Part shown: piece by piece, positions 26,889 to 35,042 of the stretch | How the letters are laid out: each line of letters starts with the position of its first letter | Numbering within the stretch: the stretch's first letter is position 1 | Assembly: GCF_025369935.1 (NCBI RefSeq) | Contig: NZ_CP104467.1 | Span: 4,719,001-4,783,000 of the forward strand | Source of the DNA: Paenibacillus andongensis | Lineage (GTDB): Bacteria > Bacillota > Bacilli > Paenibacillales > NBRC-103111 | Length of the DNA: 64,000 bases | Direction of reading: 5' to 3' | Notes under the pieces: generated by a model | What the model was told of the DNA's origin: nothing | Databases searched by the model: none | The model's input: only the letters and a program-made list of their open reading frames with translations | Position numbers and translations under genes: made by a program

Positions 26889-27539
26889 CTACACATAATC
26901 TAACAACTTAAGCAAGCTGTCAATATTCGCTATAGGGGTAATCCCCTTCTCCTCCATCAAGTGCCCGTTAGGCCCATAGCTGATAAAGGGGATCCCAGCA
27001 TCTATGGATGCTCTGCCATCTATCCACGAATCTCCGATGGATATCCATTCGCTCTCAAGAATTTGTGGAAAATGCTGCTTTGCAGCTAAGTATCCGGAAG
27101 GCGATGGTTTCATGTCTTCCATCTGCTCTCTTCCGATAACCAAATCAAAGTATGGACGAATTCCAGTCGTTTCCAGCGCATGAACCGCTGCCTTATAAGA
27201 ATTGTTTGTCACAATAACCAGGACATAACCCTTCATTAAAACATTCAAAAGCTCAGAAACATCGGACTCCAGTCCTGCGCCCTCCATGCCGATTAGTTCG
27301 TGCTCAACGACCATTTTCATCACTTCGGTATAGGACTCTTCAGGCATCCCCTTCGCTTTCACATACGCAATCATGGTTGATGTTGTATGTTCTTGAAACG
27401 GAAAGCTAACCGGCAATAGATCATGTTCAATAAGGTAGTCCGCCACTTGCTTTTTCATCATTTGGAAATTAATTCTAGACCTCAGCAGTGTATTATCCAT
27501 GTCAAAAATAATGCCTCGAACTTGGCTTGATTTCATCAT
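26889..27539 (-). CDS. HAD-superfamily phosphatase
   Basis: 216-aa haloacid-dehalogenase-like hydrolase. Motif I is FDMDNTLLRS (nucleophile Asp and general-acid Asp), motif II is IVTNNS, motif III is the Lys of MKPSPSGY, and motif IV is ISIGDSWID. The cap domain after motif I suggests a small phosphorylated substrate, as in phosphoglycolate phosphatases; the real substrate is unknown. First gene of a unit with the GNAT gene. Confidence 0.88.
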   Translation of the reverse strand: MMKSSQVRGIIFDMDNTLLRSRINFQMMKKQVADYLIEHDLLPVSFPFQEHTTSTMIAYVKAKGMPEESYTEVMKMVVEHELIGMEGAGLESDVSELLNVLMKGYVLVIVTNNSYKAAVHALETTGIRPYFDLVIGREQMEDMKPSPSGYLAAKQHFPQILESEWISIGDSWIDGRASIDAGIPFISYGPNGHLMEEKGITPIANIDSLLKLLDYV

Positions 27540-27639
27540 TGAACCTCACCTATCCATCTCTAGAACTACAGAAAATTTGAGAAATTAGTATTATAAATTA
27601 TTTTTAGTAGAATTCGACATGATTCGCTAATTACCGCTA

Positions 27640-27668
27640 TAGACACGTCATTTTTAACTAATTATAAT
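27640..27668 (+). promoter_or_regulatory. sigma-A promoter of the riboswitch leader
   Basis: TAGACA (27640-27645) and a perfect TATAAT (27663-27668) are separated by 17 nt. Transcription would start near 27675, giving a leader of about 215 nt that includes the c-di-GMP aptamer and its terminator. Confidence 0.75.
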
Positions 27669-27734
27669 GAGTCGTATTAACTGGTATATAGGCTTAATAC
27701 ATCATTAACTAGTGCCTTTTGAACTACATATATA

Positions 27735-27830
27735 GAATCGTCAAAAGCAAACCATTGGAAACAATGCGACGCAAAGCCATGACCTAAGGCATCCCTAATT
27801 GGGATGCTATGGACGACAGGTTACCGAGTC
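27735..27830 (+). promoter_or_regulatory. cyclic-di-GMP-I (GEMM-I) riboswitch
   Basis: The conserved core AGCAAACCATTG-GAAA-CAATG-CGACGCAAAGCC (27746-27778) has the GNRA-capped P2 stem. P3 is a perfect 7-bp GCATCCC/GGGATGC stem, and it carries both halves of the classical 11-nt tetraloop receptor, CCTAAG (27783-27788) and TATGG (27808-27812). It closes with CAGGTTACCGAGTC. The 3' strand GAGTC (27826-27830) can alternatively pair with GACTT of the following terminator (27858-27862), which suggests ligand-induced termination (an off switch); that last point is inference. Confidence 0.93.
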
Positions 27831-27834
27831 AAGG

Positions 27835-27866
27835 AGTTCATCCTTTCATTCGGGATGGACTTTTTT
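27835..27866 (+). terminator. expression-platform terminator of the c-di-GMP riboswitch
   Basis: AGTTCATCC (27835-27843) pairs with GGATGGACT (27853-27861) with one G-U pair, followed by six T. It directly follows the aptamer and precedes the GGDEF-EAL gene by 25 nt. Confidence 0.9.
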
Positions 27867-27890
27867 ATTTATACGAAATGAGGTCGATTC

Positions 27891-29666
27891 ATGCATCATA
27901 TGCTAATAGATAATTTTCCTATTTACCTCATGCTGCTAACGTTCATTATTTCAATAACTGCTATTTACTTATCTTTTACTAACAAAACTGCACTCCAAGC
28001 TTCTATTTTAGAGTCTGCTATCGATTGTATCATGATGTTTAATACAAGTGGGAGAATCATTGCATTTAATCCTGCGGCAGAAGCCATCTTTGGTTACGAA
28101 CGAGAAGAAGCGCTAGGGCTTACGTTAATCGATTTTCTTTTTGAAAAAGATGGCCAGGAGACCACCTTCTTAAATCTGCTATTCACGGCGAAAGACGAAA
28201 CGATGATCGGTAAGCGAATCGAATTAAAAGCATATCGATCGGACGGCAGTGTATTTCCGGCGGAAATAACGATTACGTACACTCCGTATAAAGGAAAGGA
28301 TATCTATACAGCTTATCTACGTGATCTGACTGAAAAAAAGAAGTCCGAGGAAATGATACATCAGCTAGCCTACTTTGATTTGCTGACAGGCTTGCCGAAT
28401 CGCAACCAATTCAACCAGCTTTTCCAAGATGCGTTAAGCAATGCCAAAAAACATAATCAGAGCTTAGCTCTACTCTTCCTTGATGTAAATCGGTTTAAAC
28501 TCATCAATGACACCTTAGGCCATCACTTAGGAGATCTAGTTTTGCAAAAGTTCTCCCTACTTCTCTCGGAAAACTTAATTTCACAAAGCATTGTCTCTAG
28601 ACTCAGCGGCGATGAATTTGTGATTCTGTACCCATTCGGAAATAGGATGTCAGCAGCAGTGCAAGCGGAGAAAATCATTCAGCAATTGGAAGCACCTTTC
28701 CAAATAGACGGACGCAATGTTTTTGTTTCAACCAGTATTGGTATCTCATTGTATCCGATCGATGGAGAAGATCCGGAGGTTTTACTGAAAAATGCCGATC
28801 AAGCGATGTATCTGGCCAAAGAACGTGGAGGAAACCATTATCAGTTTTATGAACAGGAAATGAGTGTCATTTTTTCGAGGAGAAGTACATGTGAACAATC
28901 CCTCCGAACGGCCATCGAACATAATGAGCTCTATCTGATGTACCAGCCCAAATTCCATCTTCCTACCGGAAAAATAATCGGGGTAGAAGCTTTACTACGG
29001 TGGGAAAGCCATGAGTTAGGAAGCGTCTCGCCGAAGGAATTTGTTCCAATTGCTGAGGAATCCGGACAAATTATTGCCATAGGGAAATGGGTTTTACAAA
29101 CAGCCTGCTTACAAATGAAAAAATGGCAAGCTGCGGGGATGGAGCCTGTTCCTATTGCAGTCAATGTCTCTACTGTCCAGTTTCATCAAGAAGATTTGGT
29201 GACAATGATTCTCGATATTCTGCATCAAAATGAGCTAGAAACACAGTACTTAGAAATTGAAATTACCGAAAGCGTATCAATGCATAATAGCCTCAGCATC
29301 ATGGAAAAGCTTTATGCTTTAAAGCGCGAGGGGGTTAAAATCACTGTCAATGATTTTGGAGTTGGTTATTCTTCATTAAGTTATTTACATAAATCTCCTG
29401 TCGATACGTTGAAAATTGATAAATCGATTGTACAAGACATTTCCACCGCCACATCCTCATCTTCTATCATTGAAGCTATTATGGCCATGTCACATCGTTT
29501 AAACTTGAGTGTCCTTGCGGTAGGTGTAGAAACTAATGAACAGCTCTCTTTTCTAGAGAAATGTGGCTGTCAAAATATCCAAGGATATTTATTCTCAGTT
29601 CCACTTACTGCCCAGCTATTTGAAACGAGTTTTGTTATCCATGATGCAAATGCTGGTGCTTTATGA
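27891..29666 (+). CDS. PAS-GGDEF-EAL cyclic-di-GMP protein with degenerate EAL
   Basis: 591-aa protein: one N-terminal helix (8-29), PAS (about 38-147), GGDEF (about 160-320), EAL (about 335-580). The GGDEF site reads SGDEF (239-243), and the metal Asp198, Asn206 and Asp215 are kept, so cyclase activity is plausible. The I-site RxxD position (230-233) is ISQS, so product inhibition is unlikely. In EAL, Glu366, Asn425, Glu457, Lys508 and Gln564 are kept. The first Asp of DDFG is Asn487, and the general-base Glu of EGVE is Val544 (RocR Asp295 and Glu352 equivalents), so phosphodiesterase activity is probably lost. GAGG lies 7 nt before the ATG. Expression is under the c-di-GMP riboswitch. Confidence 0.93.
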   Translation: MHHMLIDNFPIYLMLLTFIISITAIYLSFTNKTALQASILESAIDCIMMFNTSGRIIAFNPAAEAIFGYEREEALGLTLIDFLFEKDGQETTFLNLLFTAKDETMIGKRIELKAYRSDGSVFPAEITITYTPYKGKDIYTAYLRDLTEKKKSEEMIHQLAYFDLLTGLPNRNQFNQLFQDALSNAKKHNQSLALLFLDVNRFKLINDTLGHHLGDLVLQKFSLLLSENLISQSIVSRLSGDEFVILYPFGNRMSAAVQAEKIIQQLEAPFQIDGRNVFVSTSIGISLYPIDGEDPEVLLKNADQAMYLAKERGGNHYQFYEQEMSVIFSRRSTCEQSLRTAIEHNELYLMYQPKFHLPTGKIIGVEALLRWESHELGSVSPKEFVPIAEESGQIIAIGKWVLQTACLQMKKWQAAGMEPVPIAVNVSTVQFHQEDLVTMILDILHQNELETQYLEIEITESVSMHNSLSIMEKLYALKREGVKITVNDFGVGYSSLSYLHKSPVDTLKIDKSIVQDISTATSSSSIIEAIMAMSHRLNLSVLAVGVETNEQLSFLEKCGCQNIQGYLFSVPLTAQLFETSFVIHDANAGAL

Positions 29667-29686
29667 ATAAAGCCAGAAGACGTAGA

Positions 29687-31018
29687 CTACTTCGCCTTCT
29701 GGCTTTTCAGATTGGACACTGAACGAATAGCAAACGGCATGGCTAATGAAAGTAAGCTTGCCACAAGTCCAAACACGAACATACCATGAATACCCGTATA
29801 AAAGATGATGGATTTAGTAAGGATTGCCCCCATAATCGTTACGCTGACCGCTGTCCCAATATTCCGTGCAAAGAGTTGCAGTGAAGTGGAAATCCCCTTC
29901 TGGTGCGCTTCTACAAGCTGCTGTGAACCGATTGTAGTAATGGTGAAGATCAAACCATAGGCAAGACCAAGCATTGTTAGTGCGCTAAACGTGTACCAAA
30001 AAGGAGTACCCTCGTGAATGAAATAAAATAAGGCGGCTGTAATGACGAGTATCATATTACCTATGACTAAAAGCCGTTTATAGCCATATCGAAGCACCCA
30101 TTTTCCACCTGGTACAGCAACAGCCATCCACCCCATGGATGTACTCAGAAGTGCAATACCGCTGACAAACAACGAGTAGCCTTGATTTTGCAAGAAGAGA
30201 GGTATGAAGCTGGAAGCCCCAAAGAGAGCCGCGCAGCTGAGAAATGAGCTTGCAATCATAATGGCCACCGGGCGATTGCGCAGCAGATTTAAGGGAACGA
30301 ACGGCGCAGGATGCTTCCTTTCATATAAAAAGAAAGCAATCATACATAGGCCTCCTAGCGCGCCATACATGTAACTATAATGCTCAACTGCTGTAGTAAG
30401 CAGCAAAAAGGATATACCACAAGCAAACAAAATTGCTCCGCCATAATCGACCACTGCTTTCTTTGGTTGATACACTTCCTTATACGGCTGTAAGGTAAGA
30501 AGTGAAACGATACATACCGGTATATTCACGAAAAAAATCCACCGCCAACTCAGGTAGGTTACGAAGAACGTCCCCAGTAGAGGTGCTAATATGGCAGATA
30601 AGCCCCACATCCCTGTGAAATAAGCTTGTACTTTACCTCGCTGCTCAACCGGATAAATATCTCCCGCAATGATGGCAGGAAAAGGCATCATCACCCCTGC
30701 ACCAATCCCTTGTATCGCTCTGAATAAGATCAGCTGCAGCATGTTCTGAGATAGACCGCAGAGCACAGATCCAAAAAGAAACAATAGTATACCCGCTGCA
30801 AAAATCCGTTTCCGCCCAAATAGGTCAGATAATCTGCCTGCTAATGGTGCTAATACAGTTGAAAGAACCATATAAGAGGTAAATGCCCATGCGTACAAGT
30901 CATTGCCGCCAATTTCTTTCACAATAATCGGCATGGTGGTATTCGCAATCGTGGTATCGATAGACGACACCAATACCGCCAATACAATACTCACCATAAC
31001 CGTTGTTCGATTTCTCAC
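29687..31018 (-). CDS. MFS multidrug-type transporter (EmrB/QacA group)
   Basis: 443-aa polytopic protein. N-terminal features of DHA2 proteins are clear: SSIDTTIANTTMPII in helix 1, motif A GRLSDLFGRKRIF, and motif C-like GLSAILAPLLGTFF. Proton-driven export of a drug or metabolite is expected; the substrate is unknown. The start is GTG after AGGAGGGGACATCC. It is convergent with the GGDEF-EAL gene, 20 nt apart. Confidence 0.88.
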   Translation of the reverse strand: MRNRTTVMVSIVLAVLVSSIDTTIANTTMPIIVKEIGGNDLYAWAFTSYMVLSTVLAPLAGRLSDLFGRKRIFAAGILLFLFGSVLCGLSQNMLQLILFRAIQGIGAGVMMPFPAIIAGDIYPVEQRGKVQAYFTGMWGLSAILAPLLGTFFVTYLSWRWIFFVNIPVCIVSLLTLQPYKEVYQPKKAVVDYGGAILFACGISFLLLTTAVEHYSYMYGALGGLCMIAFFLYERKHPAPFVPLNLLRNRPVAIMIASSFLSCAALFGASSFIPLFLQNQGYSLFVSGIALLSTSMGWMAVAVPGGKWVLRYGYKRLLVIGNMILVITAALFYFIHEGTPFWYTFSALTMLGLAYGLIFTITTIGSQQLVEAHQKGISTSLQLFARNIGTAVSVTIMGAILTKSIIFYTGIHGMFVFGLVASLLSLAMPFAIRSVSNLKSQKAK

Positions 31019-31214
31019 GGATGTCCCCTCCTACATGCTGACTTTTTTCACATCCACATATTGTAACTGATTCCAGTATGGATGAATAGCATGTGCAGAG
31101 TACGAAGATGTCAATTAACAAAGCAAATTAAAAATTTCCTTTACATAATGCTTTTCTATATAATAAAATTAATCCAATGTGGTTAGTGGGTAATTCGATT
31201 GGGGACATGACAAC

Positions 31215-31982
31215 ATGACTTTAACTGTTTTATTTATGGGTGTATTTGTTGGTTTTATGGTTGGATTGACTGGTGTAGGCGGAGCTTCGCTGCTCACCCC
31301 CATTTTGATCCTGATTGGTATTAATCCTTCAATTGCCGTAGGAACAGACCTTCTTTATAATTCGATTACAAAGCTTTTTGGCACGATTCAGCATTGGCGG
31401 CAGAAAACGATTGATTTCAAGCTGGTTAAAATGCTGGCCATGGGTAGTATTCCAGGTGTAACCGCAGCCGTTATTTTTCTTAAATTATTCAATTCGTTCT
31501 TTCATAATCAGGAGATCATTATCAAGCATGCTCTTGGTTATGTCTTGATTCTGGTAGCGTTTGCTACCTTGTTTAAAGTTTTCTTCGGCCACAAGATCAA
31601 AGAAAATCGCTGGCAGCTCCAGTCTTTGAACGAGAAGCAAGGACTAACGATTACAATTGGTGCTGTACTAGGTTTTGTTGTCGGACTTACGTCCATTGGA
31701 TCTGGCTCCCTGTATGCGATTGCGATGCTTTACTTTTTCCGTATGAACCCTGCTCAGCTCGTAGGCACTGACATCGCTCATGCTTTCTTCCTTGCGACAA
31801 CAGCAGGCATTCTTCACGCAAGTATGGGAAATGTGAATTATACACTCGTCCTCAATCTTCTTATCGGTTCCATTCCCGGAGTCGTTATAGGCAGCATACT
31901 ATCCACCAAGGCACCGACCAATTTTCTGCGCACGATTATTGCAAGTCTGGTATTAATTAGCGGCCTTAAATTAATAGGATGA
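31215..31982 (+). CDS. TauE/SafE-family sulfite/organosulfur exporter-like membrane protein
   Basis: 255-aa membrane protein with about eight helices in two similar halves. The repeated family motifs GLTGVGGASLLTPIL, AVGTDLLYNSITK and GLTSIGSGSLYAIAM, VGTDIAHAFF are visible. Members move sulfite, sulfonates or related small anions; the substrate here is not known. GGGGA lies upstream of the ATG. Single gene followed by a strong terminator. Confidence 0.9.
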   Translation: MTLTVLFMGVFVGFMVGLTGVGGASLLTPILILIGINPSIAVGTDLLYNSITKLFGTIQHWRQKTIDFKLVKMLAMGSIPGVTAAVIFLKLFNSFFHNQEIIIKHALGYVLILVAFATLFKVFFGHKIKENRWQLQSLNEKQGLTITIGAVLGFVVGLTSIGSGSLYAIAMLYFFRMNPAQLVGTDIAHAFFLATTAGILHASMGNVNYTLVLNLLIGSIPGVVIGSILSTKAPTNFLRTIIASLVLISGLKLIG

Positions 31983-32010
31983 AGTGCAGCAGCAACCGTT
32001 CATCCATACA

Positions 32011-32045
32011 AAGAAGCGTCCGAGTAAACCAATCGGACGCTTCTT
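32011..32045. terminator. bidirectional terminator
   Basis: Perfect 13-bp arms AAGAAGCGTCCGA (32011-32023) and TCGGACGCTTCTT (32033-32045) lie between the convergent TauE/SafE and fetB genes. Confidence 0.88.
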
Positions 32046-32098
32046 GCTGCTCTCACATCATGTCGTTTTGTGCGGTTCCCCAGGAAATATCCGCTCCT

Positions 32099-32842
32099 TT
32101 ATTTCAGCGTCATTTCCCGAGTAAACCACAATTTATAACTAAGTATGCTCAATATGATACTTGTAATAGCCGCTGCTGCTGTGAAAGCAAACAGAATCAA
32201 CATTTGATAACGAACCGCCTCCACAGGATTTGCGCCTGCAATAATCATCCCCGTCATCATGCCAGGAAGTTGAACGAGTCCAACTGTTTTCATTCCGTCA
32301 ATCGTCGGAATCATGCTGGCCTTGACAGAGCGCTGCAGTGATTGCTGAATCGCCTGTCTAACCGAAGATCCGAGAGCAAGCAGTGCTTCAATTTCCCCGC
32401 GTGACGATTGCACCTCACGGTTCATTTGATTCAAAAATAAACCACAAACGATCATCGAACTACCAATGGTCATCCCACTAATTGGGATAATGAATTGGCT
32501 CGTTGGCTTGATAATATGTAAACCGAGCATAAGTGACATTGTTAACGTTTCCGTTACAGCAATAGCTGCCGCTATTCTCCAATTTATCCCCTTTAACCCT
32601 TCTCCGCGTTTGCCCGCATTGTGTGTAGCAACCACAATCATAATCGCAATGATCATAAAGATAAGTCCCCAATGCTCCGTCTGAAAAACAAAATGAAGCA
32701 CATACCCAATGAACAACAGCTGCAAGGCTCCACGAATGGTTCCCACAGCAATGTCCTTCTCAAGCCCAAGCTTCTGCCATTTCGATAAGGCCATCGTAAT
32801 CATGACAAAGGTCAATGTAAAGCCTAAAGCTAGCGTAGACAC
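32099..32842 (-). CDS. fetB: iron-efflux-type ABC permease FetB
   Basis: 247-aa membrane protein of the FetB (YbbM) family with about seven helices. It has the conserved middle segment MIPTIDGMKTVGLVQLPGMM and GMIIAGANPVEAVRYQ typical of the family. With FetA it forms an ABC exporter implicated in iron homeostasis and peroxide resistance in E. coli. The GTG start overlaps the fetA stop (TAGTG) by one base, so translation is coupled. Confidence 0.92.
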   Translation of the reverse strand: MSTLALGFTLTFVMITMALSKWQKLGLEKDIAVGTIRGALQLLFIGYVLHFVFQTEHWGLIFMIIAIMIVVATHNAGKRGEGLKGINWRIAAAIAVTETLTMSLMLGLHIIKPTSQFIIPISGMTIGSSMIVCGLFLNQMNREVQSSRGEIEALLALGSSVRQAIQQSLQRSVKASMIPTIDGMKTVGLVQLPGMMTGMIIAGANPVEAVRYQMLILFAFTAAAAITSIILSILSYKLWFTREMTLK

Positions 32843-33561
32843 TACGAATCCATTCCCCCTTCAATTAAGGATGAATCCGACCATTCCAACGTGTCTTCCG
32901 GTACAGATTCAGATAATGATCCACGATTCAAATACCAGAACCGATTGCCAACCCTTTTGGCTTGCTCCATTTCATGCGTTACCCAAATAAGCCCGCCTTC
33001 CCGCTCATCAAGCCAATTCATCAGTGTATTTTCTACAGCTTGCTTGCTGTGCGAATCCAGCGCAGAAGTTACTTCATCAAGTAAGAGGATATCCGGTCCT
33101 AGCAGCATTGACCGCACGAGTTGAACCCTCTGCTTCTGTCCTCCAGATAAATCAGCCGCCTTCTGAGACCAATTCAGGTCACCGAGGCCAACCTGCTCCA
33201 TCAAGCTTAGCGCCAATGATTTATCGAAATTACGCTGATGCAGTTTACTTACCAAAGCTAGGTTGTCAGCAACCGTAGTAGGCAGCATAACCGGCTGTTG
33301 GGGGACATAGCAGACCCTCTTCCGCCATTCACTTGGTCCCCAGCTCGCAACAAGTCGTCCATGCAAGGATAAGCTTCCGCCATCCATGCTTTCCAAGGTG
33401 GACAAAATTCGAAGCAGTGTACTCTTCCCTTGGCCGGAAGGACCCAGAATCGCGATACGATCTTTGGACAATACGTTCGCACTTATTTGCTCCATTAAAG
33501 GCGTCAGCCCTTCGTTTGGATGCTTCTTATGTAGATTTTCAATGACCAGAATAGGCTGCAG
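32842..33561 (-). CDS. fetA: ABC transporter ATP-binding protein FetA
   Basis: Partner ATPase of FetB. Walker A is GPSGQGKST, signature LSGGQKQRV, Walker B ILLLDEVTSALD, H-loop WVTHE. An ATG at 33495 gives only 217 aa and starts in the middle of the first beta sheet. The same frame continues upstream with the normal ABC N-terminus (QPILVIENLHKK). The only plausible start there is CTG at 33559-33561, 7 nt after GGGAGTG, giving 239 aa. There is no ATG, GTG or TTG before the in-frame stop, so either a CUG start is used or the gene is 5'-truncated. Confidence 0.88.
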   Translation of the reverse strand: MQPILVIENLHKKHPNEGLTPLMEQISANVLSKDRIAILGPSGQGKSTLLRILSTLESMDGGSLSLHGRLVASWGPSEWRKRVCYVPQQPVMLPTTVADNLALVSKLHQRNFDKSLALSLMEQVGLGDLNWSQKAADLSGGQKQRVQLVRSMLLGPDILLLDEVTSALDSHSKQAVENTLMNWLDEREGGLIWVTHEMEQAKRVGNRFWYLNRGSLSESVPEDTLEWSDSSLIEGGMDS

Positions 33562-33642
33562 AACGCTTCACTCCCAACTACCGAAGTTTTACATATATCC
33601 GTTTAATTAGTATATCACAGCCATAATTCTACGTGACATTTA

Positions 33643-33657
33643 CCCATTTTAAATGGG
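33643..33657. promoter_or_regulatory. palindrome upstream of panD
   Basis: CCCATTTTAAATGGG is a perfect palindrome with 7-bp arms, lying between the divergent fetA and panD genes. It may be an operator; no protein can be named. Confidence 0.35.
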
Positions 33658-33743
33658 AAATAGACTTTAGCCTACACCTAGAGACCGGCCTTAGGCATAC
33701 TTTGTGATGAATACCCAATGTGATGATAAAGGAGCTACTGCAA

Positions 33744-34142
33744 ATGCAGCGACTAATGTGTAAAGGGAAGATCCACCGTGCGACGGTAACGGAAGCCGAT
33801 TTGGATTACGTGGGAAGCATTACCATAGATGGTTTATTGATGCGCAAAGCGAATATTTTACCCTATGAAATGGTTCAAGTTACTAGTCTGCGAAACGCTA
33901 CTCGGTGGAAAACATACGCGATACCTGCGCCTGAAGGCTGCGGCAAGATCGGTTTGAATGGTCCCCCTGCCCACCTTTTTGCTCCTGGCGACCTCGTTAT
34001 TATTCTTAGTATGGGACTTATGAATGAAACCGAAATAAACGGCCTCAAACCTCAAGTGGTTTTCGTTGATGAACGCAATCAGCTGCTCAGAGTTGAAGAA
34101 CATGATCTCGTTATTCTCAAACAAGTGAAACCCAATGACTAA
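33744..34142 (+). CDS. panD: aspartate 1-decarboxylase (pyruvoyl enzyme)
   Basis: 132-aa proenzyme that makes beta-alanine for pantothenate and coenzyme A. The self-cleavage site is Gly24-Ser25 in YVGSITID, exactly as in E. coli when the ATG at 33744 is used; GGAG lies 9 nt before it. An ATG at 33720 would precede the ribosome site. Lys9, Tyr22 and Arg54-type residues of the family (KGKIHR, Y, TRWKTY) are present. No panB or panC is adjacent. It overlaps the YheC/D-like gene by 8 nt. Confidence 0.95.
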   Translation: MQRLMCKGKIHRATVTEADLDYVGSITIDGLLMRKANILPYEMVQVTSLRNATRWKTYAIPAPEGCGKIGLNGPPAHLFAPGDLVIILSMGLMNETEINGLKPQVVFVDERNQLLRVEEHDLVILKQVKPND

Positions 34143-34884
34143 ACCAAACACAAGCAAATGGACCAAATATAAGCTGCTGCGGAAATCGTCTAAACTGAGA
34201 GTGAATCTTCCAGAAACAGCATGGCTGCGAGAGAGCTCTTTCTGGCGCTTGATAAAAAAATACGGTGAGGTCATCATTAAACCGACTGGAAGTTATGGGG
34301 GCCACGGTGTCATTCGGATTAAAAAGATGGATTCTTCCATATATGAGGTACAGGATGGCGCTACGAAGAAAAACTTCACCCAACACAGCCAATTAAACGC
34401 TTATATCAAAAAGCAAGCGAGCAAGAACAACATTATTCAGCAGCGAATTCCACTTGCCACTGTGAATGACCGCCCTTTTGATCTCAGAGTGATGGTGCAG
34501 CGCCGGCTCAATTCTCCTTGGGAAGTAACCGGTAAGCTGGCCAAAGTGGCTGGGAAGGGTTATATCGTAACGAATATTCGCCTGAGCAGCGGTAAAGTCG
34601 TATCGGTGGAGCAAGTTCTTAAAAACTCGATGCTCAAAAAGATGCGGGCTAATGACCTCCTCTCACAGCTCGATAAAGTTGCTCTACATGCAGCTCAGAA
34701 ATTAAGCCCTTATTACCCTTGGGTGCGGACGATGGGAATTGATATGGCTTTGGACAAAGATGGAAATGTATGGATTATTGAGGTTAATTTTATTCCTATG
34801 CTTGAGCTGTTTTTGAAACTGAAGGATAAATCGATGTTCCACAAGATGAAGTCATTTGGCAAAACCAAACCAAGAAATAAATGA
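34135..34884 (+). CDS. YheC/YheD-family ATP-grasp protein (spore-coat associated)
   Basis: 249-aa protein of the YheC/YheD group, ATP-grasp-like proteins found associated with the endospore coat. The phosphate-binding stretch VIIKPTGSYGGHGV and the metal-binding end IDMALDKDGNVWIIEVNFIP are clear. The reaction is unknown. The ATG overlaps panD by 8 nt and has no good ribosome site, so translational coupling to panD is likely. It supports a spore-forming host. Confidence 0.87.
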   Translation: MTKPNTSKWTKYKLLRKSSKLRVNLPETAWLRESSFWRLIKKYGEVIIKPTGSYGGHGVIRIKKMDSSIYEVQDGATKKNFTQHSQLNAYIKKQASKNNIIQQRIPLATVNDRPFDLRVMVQRRLNSPWEVTGKLAKVAGKGYIVTNIRLSSGKVVSVEQVLKNSMLKKMRANDLLSQLDKVALHAAQKLSPYYPWVRTMGIDMALDKDGNVWIIEVNFIPMLELFLKLKDKSMFHKMKSFGKTKPRNK

Positions 34885-35042
34885 CTCAAAAAAAGAATAA
34901 ATTAGAAAATAAAATAAATCAAAAGACACAAGCCGTTTCCTTCCTCACTTCTTGGTAATAGTCTAAATAAGAGTTTGAGGCAGCAATACTCAAATTACAA
35001 CTACGATAGTTTTCCTGTTGAAAACTTTGAGGAGGCCCGGAG

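Noticed and set aside
28605..28619. SGDEF read as an inactive GGDEF
   Set aside because: Only the first Gly is changed; the Gly-Asp-Glu core, Asp198, Asn206 and Asp215 are kept, and S/AGDEF variants can be active, so cyclase loss is not claimed.
34885..35042. TTTGAG/CTCAAA hairpin upstream of threonine synthase as a T-box or other riboswitch
   Set aside because: No T-box core, no conserved aptamer sequence, and no terminator.
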